Shown here piece after piece: positions 24,761-37,633 of a stretch of 64,000 nucleotides of DNA; position 1 is the stretch's first letter, and the number at the start of each line of letters is the position of its first letter. The stretch comes from Imbricaverruca yamaguchii (lineage: Eukaryota > Arthropoda > Thecostraca > Neoverrucidae). Position numbers and translations under genes: made by a program. The notes under the pieces are model-generated. The model searched no databases, was not told the DNA's origin, and saw only the letters and a list, made by a program, of their open reading frames with translations. The DNA is taken from contig JAOTOL010001508.1 of the NCBI GenBank assembly GCA_034440575.1, positions 824,001-888,000 on the forward strand. The letters are read 5' to 3'.

Positions 24761-24812
24761 CACGCTCCCAATCAGACCGATCATCAAGGTGCTGATACCG
24801 TTGTCGTTGCAG

Positions 24813-24916
24813 GCCGGCACACAGAACCCAGGCGTGTCACTGTGGGTGGTGCCGCTGGGTGAGTCTCAGACGGTGCGGCCCAAGTACCTGCGACCTCCGA
24901 CCGGCGTCAAGCGGAG
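24813..24916 (+). CDS. DPP4-like exon 1 of those recognised
   Basis: The acceptor is TTGTCGTTGCAG and the donor GCGGAG/GTGAGG. The exon starts at phase 0 and ends with two bases of a split codon completed by T of the next exon. It encodes AGTQNPGVSLWVVPL followed by a PP-containing linker. This is the family's strand after the conserved YPKAG, where DPP4-type proteins read NP.V.L.VV. The upstream exon, expected to end in a YPK-like sequence, was not found. The minisatellite of 23-bp units begins exactly at the donor. The assignment rests on the family pattern plus perfect phase with the next exon. Confidence 0.8.
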
Positions 24917-27900
24917 GTGAGGTGACACTGTAAGGTGGCACTGCCGTACTGTGTGAGGTGGCACTGCCGTACTGTGTGAGGTGACACTGCCGTACTGTGT
25001 GAGGTGACACTGCCGTACTGTGTGAGGTGGCACTGCCGTACTGTGTGAGGTGGCACTGCCGTACTGTGTGAGGTGGCACTGCCGTACTGTGTGAAGTGAC
25101 ACTGCCGTACTGTGTGAGGTGGCACTGCCGTACTGTGTGAGGTGGCACTGCCGTACTGTGTGAGGTGACACTGCCGTACTGTGTGAGGTGACACTGCCGT
25201 ACTGTGTAAGGTGACACTGCCGTACTGTGTGAGGTGACACTGCCGTACTGTGTGAGGTGACACTGCCGTACTGTGTGAGGTGGCACTGCCGTACTGTGTG
25301 AGGTGACACTGCCGTACTGTGTGAGGTGACACTGTCGTACTGTGTGAGGTGGCACTGCCGTACTGCGTGAGTGGCACTGCCGTGCTGTGTGAGGTGACAC
25401 TGTCGTACTGTGTGAGGTGGCACTGCCGTACTGTGTGAGGTGGCACTGTCGTACTGTGTGAGGTGGCACTGCCGTACTGTGTGAGGTGGCACTGCCGTAC
25501 TGTGTGAGGTGGCACTGCCGTACTGTGTGAGGTGACACTGCCGTACTGTGTGAGGTGGCACTGTCGTACTGTGTGAGGTGGCACTGCCGTACTGTGTAAG
25601 GTGACACTGCCGTACTGTGTGAGGTGACACTGCCGTACTGTGTGAGGTGTGGGTGACACTGCCGTACTGTGTGAGGTGACACTGCCGTACTGTGTGAGGT
25701 GACATGCCGTTGAGGTGGCACTGTGAGGTGACACTGTCGTACTGTGTGAGGTGACACCGCCGTATTGTATGAGGTGGCACTGTGAGGTGACACCGTCGTA
25801 CTGTGTGAGGTGGCACTGTGAGGTGGCACTGCGTACTGTGTGAGGTGACACTGTCGTACTGTGTGAGGTGACACTGTCGTACTGTGTGAGGTGGCACTGT
25901 CGTACTGTGTGAGGTGGCACTGTCGTACTATGTAAGGTGACATTGCCGTACTGTGTGAGGTGGCACTGTGAGGTGGCACTGCCGTGCTATGTAAGGTGAC
26001 ACTGCCGTACTGTGTAAGGTGACACTGCCGTACTGTGTGAGGTGACACTGCCGTACTGTGTGAGGTGACAATGTCGTGCTGTATGAGGTGGCACTGTGAG
26101 GTGACACTGTCGTACTGTGTGAGGTGACACTGTCGTACTGTGTGAGGTGGCACTGTCGTACTGTGTGAGGTGACACTGTCGTACTGTGTGAGGTGGCACT
26201 GCCGTACTGTGTGAGGTGGCACTGTGAGGTGGCACTGTGAGGTGGCACTGCCGTACTATGTAAGGTGACACTGCCGTACTGTGTGAGGTGACACTGCCGT
26301 ACTGTGTGAGGTGACACTGCCGTACTTGTGGTGAGGTGGCACTGTAGTGGTGCACGTGTGAGGTGGCACTGTCGTACTGTGTGAGGTGGCACTGCCGTAC
26401 TGTGGGTGGCACTGCCGTACTGTGAGGTGGCACTGCCGTACTGTGAGGTGACACTGCCGTACTGTGTGAGGTGGCACTGCCGTACTGTGTGGTGGCACTG
26501 CCGTACTGTGTGAGGTGGCACTGCCGTACTGTGTGAGGTGGCACTGCCGTACTGTGTGAGGTGGCACTGCCGTACTGTGTGAGGTGACACTGTCGTACTG
26601 TGTGAGGTGGCACTGCCGTACTGTGTGAGGTGGCACTGTCGTACTGTGTAAGGTGACACTGCCGTACTGTGTGAGGTGACACTGCCGTACTGTGTGAGGT
26701 GGCACTGCCGTACTGTGTGAGGTGGCACTGCCGTACTGTGTGAGGTGACACTGCCGTACTGTGACACTGCCGTACTGTGTGAGGTGGCACTGCCGTACTG
26801 TGTGAGGTGACACTGTCGTACTGTGTGAGGTGGCACTGCCGTACTGTGTGATGTGGCACTGCCGTACTGTGTGAGGTGGCACTGTCGTACTGTGTGAGGT
26901 GACACTGCCGTACTGTAAGGTGGCACTGCCGTACTGTGTGAGGTGGCACTGCCGTACTGTGTGAGGTGACACTGCCGTACTGTGTGAAGTGGACACTGCC
27001 GTACTGTGGGTGACACTGCCGTACTGTGTGAGGTGCACTGCCGTGAGTGACACTGCCGTACTGTGTGAAGTGACACTGCCGTACTGTGTGAGGTGGCACT
27101 GCCGTACTGTGTGAGGTGGCACTGCCGTACTGTGTGAGGTGGCACTGTCGTACTGTGTGAGGTGGCACTGCCGTACTGTGTGAGGTGGCACTGCCGTACT
27201 GTGTGAGGTGACACTGCCGTACTGTGTGAGGTGGCACTGCCGTACTGTGTGAGGTGACACTGCCGTACTGTGTGAGGTGACACTGCCGTACTGTGTGAGG
27301 TGGCACTGCCGTACTGTGTGAAGTGACACTGCCGTACTGTGTGAGGTGACACTGCCGTACTGTGTGAGGTGACACTGCCGTACTGTGTGATGTGGCACTG
27401 CCGTACTGTGTGATGTGACACTGCCGTACTGTGTGAAGTGACACTGTCGTACTGTGTGAGCAATTGTGACACTGCCGTACTGTGTGAGGTGGCACTGCCG
27501 TACTGTGTGAAGTGACACTGCCGTACTGTGTGAAGTGACACTGCCGTACTGTGTGATGTGGCACTGCCGTACTGTGTGATGTGACACTGCCGTACTGTGT
27601 GAAGTGACACTGCCGTACTGTGTGAAGTGACACTGCCGTACTGTGTGAGGTGACACTGCCGTACTGTGTGAAGTGACACTGCCGTACTGTGTGAGGTGAC
27701 ACTGCCGTACTGTGTGAGGTGACACTGCCGTACTGTGTGAGGTGGCACTGCCGTACTGTGTGAAGTGACACTGCCGTACTGTGTGAAGTGACACTGCCGT
27801 ACTGTGTGAGGTGGCACTGCCGTACTGTGTGAGGTGGCACTGCCGTACTGTGTGAGGTGACACTGTCGTACTGTGTGAGGTGACACTGCCGTACTGTGTG

Positions 27901-28013
27901 AGGTGGCACTGCCGTACTGTGTGAGGTGACACTGCCGTACTGTGTGAGGTGGCACTGCCGTACTATGTAAGGTGACACTGCCGTACTGTGTGAGGTGGCA
28001 CTGCCGTACTGTG
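24917..28013. repeat. 23-bp minisatellite, about 130 copies, starting at a splice donor
   Basis: The core is gtgaggtgacactgccgtac plus tgt, with frequent gg/ga (ggtggcactg), gtcg/gccg and gtgaag/gtgatg/gtaagg variants. The first bases of the array are the donor site of the preceding exon. Most units carry GTGAGG. Minus-strand frames up to 698 codons (HTVRQCHLTQYG-type repeats) are artefacts of a stop-free unit. Confidence 0.97.
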
Positions 28014-31000
28014 AGTGACTCCAAGGGACCTGCACCATATGACTGAGGTGTGCTTAACCGGGGATCAATCTACAGGACAGGCTCAGGTTGGAAGCATGTG
28101 TTTTACATTTGCGTAGGTGATCTTTGACTGCCTTGTACTAAACGTACGTCACAAGGCAATGCTTGTAACGTAGAGACAGTACAAGATATTCCATACTGAT
28201 GACAGGATCACTTCCGTAAGTATATGCTCAGGGGTGCAAAGGCAAATTTGAGCTGTCTGCCACTCAACAGCACATGGTTTTCATCCCTTATTTTCAATTC
28301 CTGTTTACCGTCGACACGCCAAAAAGCAACGACACGAAGCAGGTCGTGGTAAGAATTTAATGGTCAAGCGTAGTATCACCAAGTAAATGTACGCTTTTAC
28401 TATTCTTTAGGTACTATGTTCAACATAACCCATACAAAAATTATGTGCCTTCACCTGCGTGCTTTGGAGGCAATTGGCGTGATTGTTTCCGGGTGCCTTA
28501 CATGACATGGGGTCGCGTCAAAACTGCTGCATTCATTTTGGGTCAACTGGCGTCACGTAGCGTCGCATCTGGGTCAGGCGAGACGTCCCTGCGTTGCCGG
28601 GAAACAGCAGTCGGCCGCAGTGAACTATAACAAGTGTGATGTTGTGATCGGCGTCAGACCTGCGTGTGGCGCTGGTCCTCACTGGCCGGCGCCAGCGCCA
28701 GCAGCGCTCTGGTGCGCTGGCCTCCACTGATGCTCTTATCTGCGCTGCTGGTGTATATTGCCACTTGAAGTGATAACATTGTGCGTCGGGAGAAGCACTT
28801 TCACTTAACACTAGCTGCTATGTGTAGACGACGGGACCAAGGGTTTTCAAAACCTCTACGAGGTATGTTTCGGTGAATATTATGATGGTAGTGTATAAGC
28901 GCATGTGCACATGTGCAATATAAGCATATGTGTGCTCAGATGGTAACCTTGCGTGTCACCAAATTTTCACAATTTTCCATAAATTACCATGATAAGCATG
29001 CCAAAAATTATCTTAAATAGTTGAAAATTTTTTGGGGAAATGTTGGCTTGCTTTGTGGCGATCGAACATGGTGATTGCAAATTCTATGTCGATTATAATA
29101 TATTTTCTTATTTCTGGTGAATGTTTCAGGACACCATATTTCTCATTTTCGTGTCAATGCTTAATCCTTGCGGTGTGGGACGGAGGGGAAAATTTTGACC
29201 ATCTTTCGCGCTCTTATGACGTAACATGTGAACCATTGGCGCTTTCGCATTGAGTTTTTTTCGATTTTTTTATCGTCGTGGTCTGTGCATATTGTGCAGC
29301 AAAAGTTGCCTTCTGGAACAAAAGTTGCGCTAGCAGAACTAGAGCAAGTCAATCTCAACTCATGACCACGACCAGTTCTTGCGTGTGTATTGAAACATTC
29401 TTTTCCCCGAAAATGAACCATATCAAATGAAGTCAAAGTGAGATGTGGGCACATAGACAAATGACCAAAGAAAAATGTAAATATATAAATGTGAACTAGG
29501 GTTAAGTCTGTAGGCGAACTGAAGATTTTGAGTAGGGGCATGTTTCTTTGCGCATAGCGTTGTTCAATGTTAAATCATCAACTTATTAGCATATAATTAA
29601 CCACTTGTTTTCTTAAGCCTGCCACATGTGACGTGGCAAATGACGTCTTCTGAACATGTGTCACGCTGCAAGGCAGCATCACGCTACGTAACTGAGGCAC
29701 GATCTGAAATCTGGCGAAGAAAGATGTATTTCCAGCTCGCCGGATGCTAAAATATTGCCAATGAAGAAGTAAACATGACTAAAATACGGAAATGTTTGCA
29801 CATCAAGTTTGTTTCGGATGTAAATTGGTCCAGAAAGTCGATTTGTATAATGTTGTGTTTTTTCAAAGTTGTACTAACATATGTTTTTAAATGCTAGCTT
29901 AACTAGCACTTAACACAACAACAACTTAACACAAGGATTTGACTAACCATGATAGAGAACGCACATCTAACACACGTCAGTCAACACATATATTGGATCA
30001 ATATGTTGAAGCTTCGGAGGAATCTACACAATTGTCTGTTCTTCCTGCCACACAACCATAGCTTGTTGTTTATTCCCAAACATGATGCAAAGATGTGCTG
30101 TTGGCTGAATAGGCCAAAGCCTAAGAAGTGTCGCTTTGATATTCCCTCATAGCCTTCATGCGTCTACAGACAGCAATGAAAGGCACGTAGTGTCTGCCTA
30201 ATTATGCCCTCGACGTCCTGTGAATACGTAATATACCAGCGCGGAGTACGCAAGAGTAGTCCTGTAACTTCCTTCTGGAATTAGTTCCTCCACAACTTCC
30301 GAAATCCCGTAAGTTTGCTGTGAGCTACCAAGGAGGTTGCCAGCAACACGCTTTCGTCCGTGTTCGTGGTAGGAAGACTGCTCCCTCCAATCTGCATTTT
30401 CGACCAGAATTATCATCAGACGGGAAATGTCGATTTCCGGCGACAGGCCAAGTTTGTTGATTAATATCTTTGCGTCATTCGTACTGTGTTCAGTTGCTTG
30501 GCTGTAAAGTTACATCTGCCAGTGGAAATAGTGCTCACTTGTACCGTCGACTGTTCAGACAAAATTCACGGTCCGTATGATGAGCTTATTTGTAAAAAGC
30601 ACGCGATTTTGATGCCCGATCTCCCCTTCCTCTTAATTTTATGTAAATGTCATGACCGGCTTGCGGACGTCAAAATTGTACTGACAATAATTAGTTTCAA
30701 GTTTATGGTGGTCTCTCTTCGAAAGCTACCACCGACCTATTCGACTTTAGAAGAGGACATCGGCCCAGTGAAGTGATTGTGCTTTATATGCGCAGTAGAA
30801 CGGCACACATGAGGTGATTGATCTCTCTTGATATTATTAAGGATTGCGAGAGCCAGATCCAAAACGTCCCCATTGGCGGAAATGGAAGCTTAGTGCAGAC
30901 CCTTCACCTTTTGAAATACATTCTTTATAAACGAGATGAAGCGAGTGGAAACTACTCTAGTTCACTAAGTCTGTTATGAATATACACATATACTAGACAT

Positions 31001-31286
31001 ATTGACGTTGGGGGGATTCCTCGAGCTGTGGCGCGATTCCGCCACACGCTGACATCCGGCAGTTATCTGACCTTGTTTGCGGCGAAATACCGGATACATG
31101 ATTTACAACCATTTGCGTACAATGCTTCCTGGAAGCGCGTCTGACTTGTTTGTCGCCGCCGTGTTTGACAGTAGTTGGCGGCCAACTGTCGTAAAGCTGG
31201 CGCGGAAAATCAGCGCGATATCGCACTGCTGCTGGGCATTTAGGCCGCGAAACAAACAGCACTTGAACAGGCCGTAAAAAAACGAC
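28014..31286. other. Intron sequence, nothing recognised
   Basis: Part of the 8.9-kb intron between peptidase exons 1 and 2. About 3.3 kb of mostly AT-rich unique sequence with a GC-rich patch at 28555-28720. No gene or transposon core recognised on either strand. Confidence 0.5.
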
Positions 31287-31376
31287 CGCAAACAGTGACA
31301 CAATATGTGCGCCTCTCACACATGAGAAGTGACACAAACAGTGACACAATATGTGCGCCTCTCACACATGAGAAGT
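31287..31376. repeat. Two-copy 44-bp tandem duplication
   Basis: The phrase acaaacagtgacacaatatg plus tgcgcctctcacacatgagaagtg occurs twice in direct succession. Degenerate repeats of ccggacacat type follow to 31560. Confidence 0.85.
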
Positions 31377-32046
31377 GCCGTTAGTCAGCTCCCTGAAGGA
31401 TGTGTCGCTATGCATTCCCGGACACATACAATACTTGCTCAGACAATGTAATTCCGGACCGGAAGCACACAATGCCAGCCCGGACACATGAAATGTGAGT
31501 CCAGGCAATGTGAGCCCAGGCACCCCAGGCACATATTGTGTCCGCCCGGACAGGACTCACACTAACTTGCAATAATCCTAAATAACTTTGGAACCCACTA
31601 TCCGAATGAATTTGTCACTAACATGATAGTTTGCATATGGTTTTGAACTGCAGTTGTTTTAAAATAATAATATTGTTGAGATATATATATTGTTCCGATA
31701 CATTTAAATGGAAGAACTTACCTAGATATTCACACGAAATCTGCAGGGTAGGGGTTCCATTTTTCTGCACCACCGCAGGACAGTCTTTTTCGAGGTGTTG
31801 CTCTCAGGCTGCACGTGACTAGCACGTGATGTACGCGACAGTGTTGTGCCGATCTTCCTGGCCCGGTCAGCTGCTCCGCTGACACGAGGCGAGGTCGTGC
31901 CCTCGAGGCGTGCCACCGGACTTAGCCGACAGCTTGAAGACTGGCCATGCCCGTGAACGCCACGCAACGGGCGCTGGTCGGTCGGCGCTAATCCCCTGCC
32001 ACAAAGAGCACCACTCATTTGCTGCCATCTTCTGGGAAGGAGTAGA
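31377..32046. other. Intron sequence, nothing recognised
   Basis: Contains degenerate ~25-bp repeats at 31430-31560 and a GC-rich unassigned stretch at 31790-32030 that may be an old transposon fragment. Confidence 0.4.
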
Positions 32047-32112
32047 CCGACGAAATGTCTGCCTGGTGTCATATGTCATATGTGTCATATGTCATATGTG
32101 TCATATGTCATA
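32047..32112. repeat. (GTCATAT)n-type microsatellite
   Basis: Alternating gtcatat and gtgtcatat units immediately before the 49-bp array. Confidence 0.9.
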
Positions 32113-32131
32113 ATGTCTGACATAAACCAAG

Positions 32132-33061
32132 GTGCTGCCACCCTCGGAGGGCAGGCACGTTAGCCAGACGTGTCGCCAAGGTGCTGCCACCCTCGGAGGG
32201 CAGGCACGTTAGCCAGACGTGTCGCCAAGGTGCTGCCACCCTCGGAGGGCAGACACGTTAGCCAGACGTGTCGCCAAGGTGCTGCCACCCTCGGAGGGCA
32301 GACACGTTAGTCAGACGTGTCGCCAAGGTGCTGCCACCCTCGGAGGGCAGACACGTTAGTCAGACGTGTCGCCAAGGTGCTGCCACCCTCGGAGGGCAGA
32401 CACGTTAGCCAGACGTGTCGCCAAGGTGCTGCCACCCTCGGAGGGCAGACACGTTAGCCAGACGTGTCGCCAAGGTGCTGCCACCCTCGGAGGGCAGACA
32501 CGTTAGCCAGACGTGTCGCCAAGGTGCTGCCACCCTCGGAGGGCAGACACGTTAGCCAGACGTGTCGCCAAGGTGCTGCCACCCTCGGAGGGCAGACACG
32601 TTAGCCAGACGTGTCGCCAGGTGCTGCCACCCTCGGAGGGCAGACACGTTAGCCAGACGTGTCGCCAAGGTGCTGCCACCCTCGGAGGGCAGACACGTTA
32701 GTCAGACGTGTCGCCAAGGTGCTGCCACCCTCGGAGGGCAGACACGTTAGCCAGACGTGTCGCCAAGGTGCTGCCACCCTCGGAGGGCAGACACGTTATC
32801 CAGACGTGTCGCCAAGGTGCTGCCACCCTCGGAGGGCAGACACGTTAGCCAGACGTGTCGCCAAGGTGCTGCCACCCTCGGAGGGCAGACACGTTAGCCA
32901 GACGTGTCGCCAAGGTGCTGCCACCCTCGGAGGGCAGACACGTTAGCCAGACGTGTCGCCAAGGTGCTGCCACCCTCGGAGGGCAGACACGTTAGTCAGA
33001 CGTGTCGCCAAGGTGCTGCCACCCTCGGAGGGCAGACACGTTAGCCAGACGTGTCGCCAAG
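32132..33061. repeat. 49-bp minisatellite, about 19 copies
   Basis: The unit is aaggtgctgccaccctcgga plus gggcagacacgttagccagacgtgtcgcc. It is very homogeneous, with t/c and g/a variants and one single-base deletion near 32619. It lies within the peptidase intron, not at an exon edge. Confidence 0.97.
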
Positions 33062-33689
33062 CCGGCTGCTTTTTGAAACGGCATTTAGATTGAGTGTCAT
33101 GAAGCTGTTCCGATTGGAATGTCCATGAAGTGTTGCCCCTTTAATCTTGTATTTGTCTCTCCATCCTTTAACTTGGAATTTTCCCCTCATGCTACTATGT
33201 GTGTTGGATTATGTCACTGCCGAAAGATTATCGGCACCTATTGCGATGCTGCTGAGAATAGTGCTAGTTGCACACATGTGAGTTTTCCATAAACCGCATC
33301 ATTTAACTTGTATTTTTACGCTGCAGTTAAAGTGTAGTTGTTCTACGTCCATGGAAACTGCAATGCACACCTTCCAATTATTGAACAAACTGGTGTTTTA
33401 GTGTCCCAGTAAACCACTTTTGATAAGGTCTCCCTGTTCTCACTGTCGATCGGATATTGATGTCCAGCATCCCCCGTGCGCGTGCCACGTGCATCAGGTA
33501 TCACTGAACACTACTCCGCCTCTGTCATACATCGATCCTGCATCAGTGAAGGCTATTTCACAGACACGACTCATGTGTCTCAGTGACTGGCTGACTATTT
33601 GACTATTTGTGGTTTCAGACTATTTGACTATTTGACTATTAGTTTCAGTGACTGGCACATCATTGCCACAACACCTGTGTATTTCAGTC
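33062..33689. other. Intron sequence, nothing recognised
   Basis: Unique sequence with a small gactattt repeat at 33590-33642. No coding or RNA feature. Confidence 0.5.
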
Positions 33690-33861
33690 AGCTCACCAGT
33701 GACACTTTAATGTGTCTGTGTGTGATACAAACGCGTTTCGGTGCTCATTATGTCACGAGTGTCACCTGAGGGTGTCTGCGTATGATACCGGGGTGTTACG
33801 GTGTTCATCATCTCGCGAGTGTCAGCGGAGTGTGTCCGTGCGTAACGCCGAGGTGTTTCAG
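33690..33861. repeat. Degenerate ~60-bp repeats leading into exon 2
   Basis: Phrases cacgagtgtcacctgagggtg, cgcgagtgtcagcggagtgtg and cacgggcgtcagctggatgt (the last inside the exon) recur at about 60-bp spacing, each preceded by ggtgtt(t/a)c. This suggests old duplications of the intron-exon boundary. Confidence 0.55.
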
Positions 33862-33985
33862 TGACCACTACTTCACGGGCGTCAGCTGGATGTCCGATGA
33901 CCGAGTGTCGGTCGTCTGGGTGAATCGCCACCAGAACACCTCTCACATCAGCGAGTGTGCCACTGCACTCTGGTACTGCTCCGAG
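33862..33985 (+). CDS. DPP4-like exon 2
   Basis: The acceptor is GGTGTTTCAG and the donor CTCCGAG/GTGAGG. One base completes the split codon, then 41 codons. It encodes DHYFTGVSWMSDDRVSVVW followed by VNRHQN, matching the family's D-Y-Y-L-x-x-V-x-W and W-[LV]-N-R-x-Q-N propeller signatures. Two cysteines follow near the end (SECATALWYCSE), where family members have disulfide cysteines. It ends in phase 0. The last ~16 bases and the donor are repeated in the 61-bp array immediately downstream. Confidence 0.92.
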
Positions 33986-34512
33986 GTGAGGGTGAGGCCC
34001 TCGCGCCGTCAGAGACGCCTCCACCACACTGTGGTCCTGCTCCGAGGTGACGGTGAGGCCCTCGCGCCGTCAGAGACGCCTCCACCGCACTGTGGTCCTG
34101 CTCCGAGGTGACGGTGAGGCCCTCGCGCCGCCAGAGACGCCTCCACCACACTGTGGTCCTGCTCCGAGGTGACGGTGAGGCCCTCGCGCCGCCAGAGACG
34201 CCTCCACCACACTGTGGTCCTGCTCCGAGGTAACGGTGAGGCCCTCGCGCCGTCAGAGACGCCTCCACCGCACTGTGGTCCTGCTCCGAGGTGACGGTGA
34301 GGCCCTCGCGCCGCCAGAGACGCCTCCACCACACTGTGGTCCTGCTCCGAGGTGACGGTGAGGCCCTCGCGCCGCCAGAGACGCCTCCACCGCTCTGTGG
34401 TCCTGCTCCGAGGTGACGGTGAGGCCCTCGCGCCGTCAGAGACGCCTCCACCACACTGTGGTCCTGCTCCGAGGTGACGGTGAGGCCCTCGCGCCGTCAG
34501 AGACGCCTCCTG
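33966..34512. repeat. 61-bp minisatellite containing an exon end and donor
   Basis: About nine units with the core ctgtggtcctgctccgaggt plus gacggtgaggccctcgcgcc and gtcagagacgcctccaccaca. The first unit is exon 2's own end (ctctggtactgctccgag/gtgagg). Later units keep CTGCTCCGAG/GTGACG. The minus-strand frame 33948-34454 is an artefact. Confidence 0.95.
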
Positions 34513-35778
34513 GAAGCCAGTGGGGTGTCTGATCGTATTTGGAAGGCATGTCTGGTGGCGTCATAAGCCCACGGCCTCAGGCTATCTGGAGATCAAAGTT
34601 TGATTTGTAGATGGGAAGAATTTGAAGTGAAGTTTTCCGTTTGCTCAGATCAAGTTTGATAAGTTAATTCAGCCTGATATTGACAGGATATAATATTATT
34701 TGTGAATTGCTTGTATTTCCAAATATATTGTGGCGTGTAATTTATCATGTACTCTAACTTTCTAACGAATAAGCTGACGACACTGAAAAGAGCGTATGGT
34801 GTTATAAACAAATTGAGATGTCCATTAACCCTCGCAAGGCTGGGTGATGGTCGGACCATCCATGAAACTCTTAGTTTGTCCTCTATTGCATACAAATAAC
34901 TTCGTTTCTCATCGTCTCGTTTCCAATACTTTCTCACCGATTTATTGTACGCCAATTGAAACCACGCCCATTGTTCTAAGATTACGCTTGGCAGACTTGT
35001 AAGTCGAGACGTGAGACCATATTGGCTCCGCCGGCCTTCCGTGACAGCACTGGTTGCCAACCAGCTGGTCATTGTTTCACTAATCACATGGCAAGGTGTT
35101 GGCTGATCACCGAACCAATAACCACGACTATTATTTCATTGACGCTACATCAGTTGGTGCTATTGACTAATTGATGAATGTGCATAGTAATAGCAGCAAA
35201 CATGAGGTTTTGGCATAGGCGTAGGCAGTTTGAAATAATGGCGACCTCGTTTGAAGTCATTTGTGACGTTAATTTCTTAACTACGCATCGTCCGCGTTTC
35301 GCGTTAATGCATTTATGCAAACTGCAGAGCTTCACGCAGAAATGTCTCCAAAGTTTCATAACGATCCGAAGCATAGAACGTACGTTAGTGAAATGTACAC
35401 CTGGATCGGATCCTTCATTTTCTCACATCACTTGACGTGGCCGGACATGCTTAGTTGATGTGTGTATGCTGTATCGATGTATGACAACATCTTTTCACCC
35501 AACATCTGCTCCGCTTTTCGCGAGCACTGCAAGACCCTCTCAAGCGAACTACCAACCAGGGATTGCACCGTACTCCCTGACAAAACCAACGGCACGTCTC
35601 CTGTCGACTAGATAGTGGTTGATGCATGGGCCAGTGAATATGGTGAATTGTATTACATGAGAGTATAACTTCAATCAGCCACGTTTCTACACACGCACAT
35701 GGCTGCGTTAGCAACCTTTGTGCACTTCCGCTGGAAACTGGTTCCAGTAGTTTACTAGTGGAACGTGTCTCTTTTAAG
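34513..35778. other. Intron sequence, nothing recognised
   Basis: Unique AT-rich sequence between the 61-bp array and the second LINE. No gene found on either strand. Confidence 0.5.
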
Positions 35779-36568
35779 TTAAGAAAGCTGCATTTAGAGT
35801 GTTTAAAGAAGCTTTAAATATCGTTAATCTAAAGGCGTATCGAAAAGCTAGACACTGCGAAGCAAAAAAAACAGAGCAGCAAAGCGAGCAAAAGAACTGG
35901 ATTTAGCTAGGAACTGAAATGGGGACAGTAAAAAGTTATTTAGTTTCTACAAGCTGAGAAAAGTTTCTTGCACAATTGGTCCACTGGAAGTAAATGGGAC
36001 CACATTAGGTGAGGTTAGTGAGATGGTTGAGGAGCTGAGCAAGCAGTTTAAATCGGTGTTTACATTGGAGGATATGACCAATCTGCCGACGGTACACCAT
36101 AGTTTAGTGACATGTGATCTGATAAATGATGTTGATTTAATTGATAGTGATGCTGTTTACAATCATATCAGGAAAATATAGCCAAACAAGGTAGCAGGAC
36201 CTGATGAAATTTATACTAGGTTATTGCGGGAAGCTGAAAAGGAACTGGCGTTTCCACTTAGTATAATATTTTGTGGATCAGTTTCACAAAATGAAATTCC
36301 AACAGATTGGAAAAGGGCAAATGTAGTTCCTATTTTCAAGAAAAGAGAAAGAGGGAAAGATGAAAACTATAGGCAGGTAAATCTCACATCCATAGTCTGC
36401 AGTTTTCTGGAAGGAAACAGCTTGATTTATGATACTCAGCATGGGTTTAGAAAATGACGATCGTGTCTCACAAATCTATTATACTTTTTTAACTTCGCCA
36501 CATAACAATTTTATCAGAGAAATCAGGTTGATGTAGCATATCTTGACTTTAGTAAGGCCTTTGACAAG

Positions 36569-36898
36569 GTGCCCCATGAATGGTTAATGATACAGCTTCA
36601 GTCTCATGGTATTGCAGGTAACATCTTAAAATGGATAGAGTTGTGGCTTTCAGATAGACAGCAAAGAGTGATGCTAAATGGTACAAAGTCATCATGGCAA
36701 AATGTTCTTCGTGGAGTCCCTCAGGGGTCAGTACTTGGGCCACTACTCTTCATTACATTTGTAAATAACATTGAAAGTGGCCTAAGCAGTACATTTTTGG
36801 AATTTGCGGATGATTTGAAGGTCTTTAGGGCAATAACAGGTCAGGATGAGCATATATCGCTGCAAAAAGACTTAGACGAACTTGTGAAGTGGTCCTAA
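36569..36898 (+). pseudogene. LINE copy 2 reverse transcriptase core
   Basis: Retains LQSHGIAGNILKWIELWLSD, GVPQGSVLGPLLFITFVNN and FADDLKVFRAITG, then stops at TAA (36896-36898, a change in EEW). It is part of a decayed element. Confidence 0.85.
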
Positions 36899-37174
36899 GA
36901 ATGGCGAATGAAATTTGATTTCGATAGGTGCAAAATAATGCATGTAGGTAAGCAGCATATGAAGGCTCCATGCTTGATGGGTGGCCATGTGCTATCAGTG
37001 ACCCAACAGGAGAATGATTTAGGTGTTATTCTACACACAAAACTGGGGGCATCAGAACAGACCAAGGAAGCCAGGAGGAAGGCACTGAGAATGCTTGAGG
37101 CAATAAATAGGAATGTATCATAGAGAAGTGAGGAAGTCATCAGGAAGCTTTACTGTGCATATATCAGGCCACAT

Positions 37175-37633
37175 TTGGAATACTGCATCCAAGCTTGGTC
37201 TCCTAGCTATGAAAAAGATTGTTGGCTTTTAGAGAGAGTACAAAAGAGGGCTACAAAAATGGTTAATGGTATAAGCAACCTGGCATATGAAGAAATATTG
37301 AATAAATTGAATATGTTTTCACTTAGATATAGAAGGCTGAGAGGAAATCTCATGGAGGTCTTTAAATTTGTCCATGGTCTGGAGAGGGGATATCTTGGGG
37401 AAATGATTAAATTTAACAGAAATGATGCAATTAGAGGCCATAAGTTCAAAATTAAAATTAACCACAGCAGAACAAGGTTAAGACAGACATTCTTCACCAA
37501 CAGGGTAGTAGAACACTGGAACCAGCTGTCAGAAACCATTGTCAGTAGCAGCACATTAAACATCTTTAAAAGCAGCATAGACAATCATTATAAGAATAGA
37601 GGGCTTGATTTTCAATATTCCAGGGAGGGCTGA
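37175..37633 (+). pseudogene. LINE copy 2 C-terminal region
   Basis: A frame of 152 codons including YCIQAWSPSYEKDCWLLERV and the end block NRVVEHWNQLSE. It is intact relative to the shorter counterpart at 2524-2898, and preserves the part lost to indels in copy 1. Confidence 0.85.

Noticed and set aside
24640..24812. Further coding upstream of exon 1 (TVTYP-like reading near 24690-24730)
   Set aside because: It lies in a tandem repeat with no usable donor before the acceptor at 24811; similarity to the family's YPK end is too slight.
24917..28013. CRISPR-like repeat array
   Set aside because: Units are contiguous without unique spacers, and the context is a eukaryotic intron. The same applies to the other arrays in the window.
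24837..28038. Minus-strand frames of up to 698 codons (HTVRQCHLTQYG-type repeats)
   Set aside because: Product of a stop-free 23-bp unit read in all three frames; the + strand carries an intron of the peptidase here.
33707..34454. Minus-strand frames of 106-168 codons around the 61-bp array
   Set aside because: Shadows of exon 2 and its minisatellite; the + strand reading has family motifs and correct splice phases.
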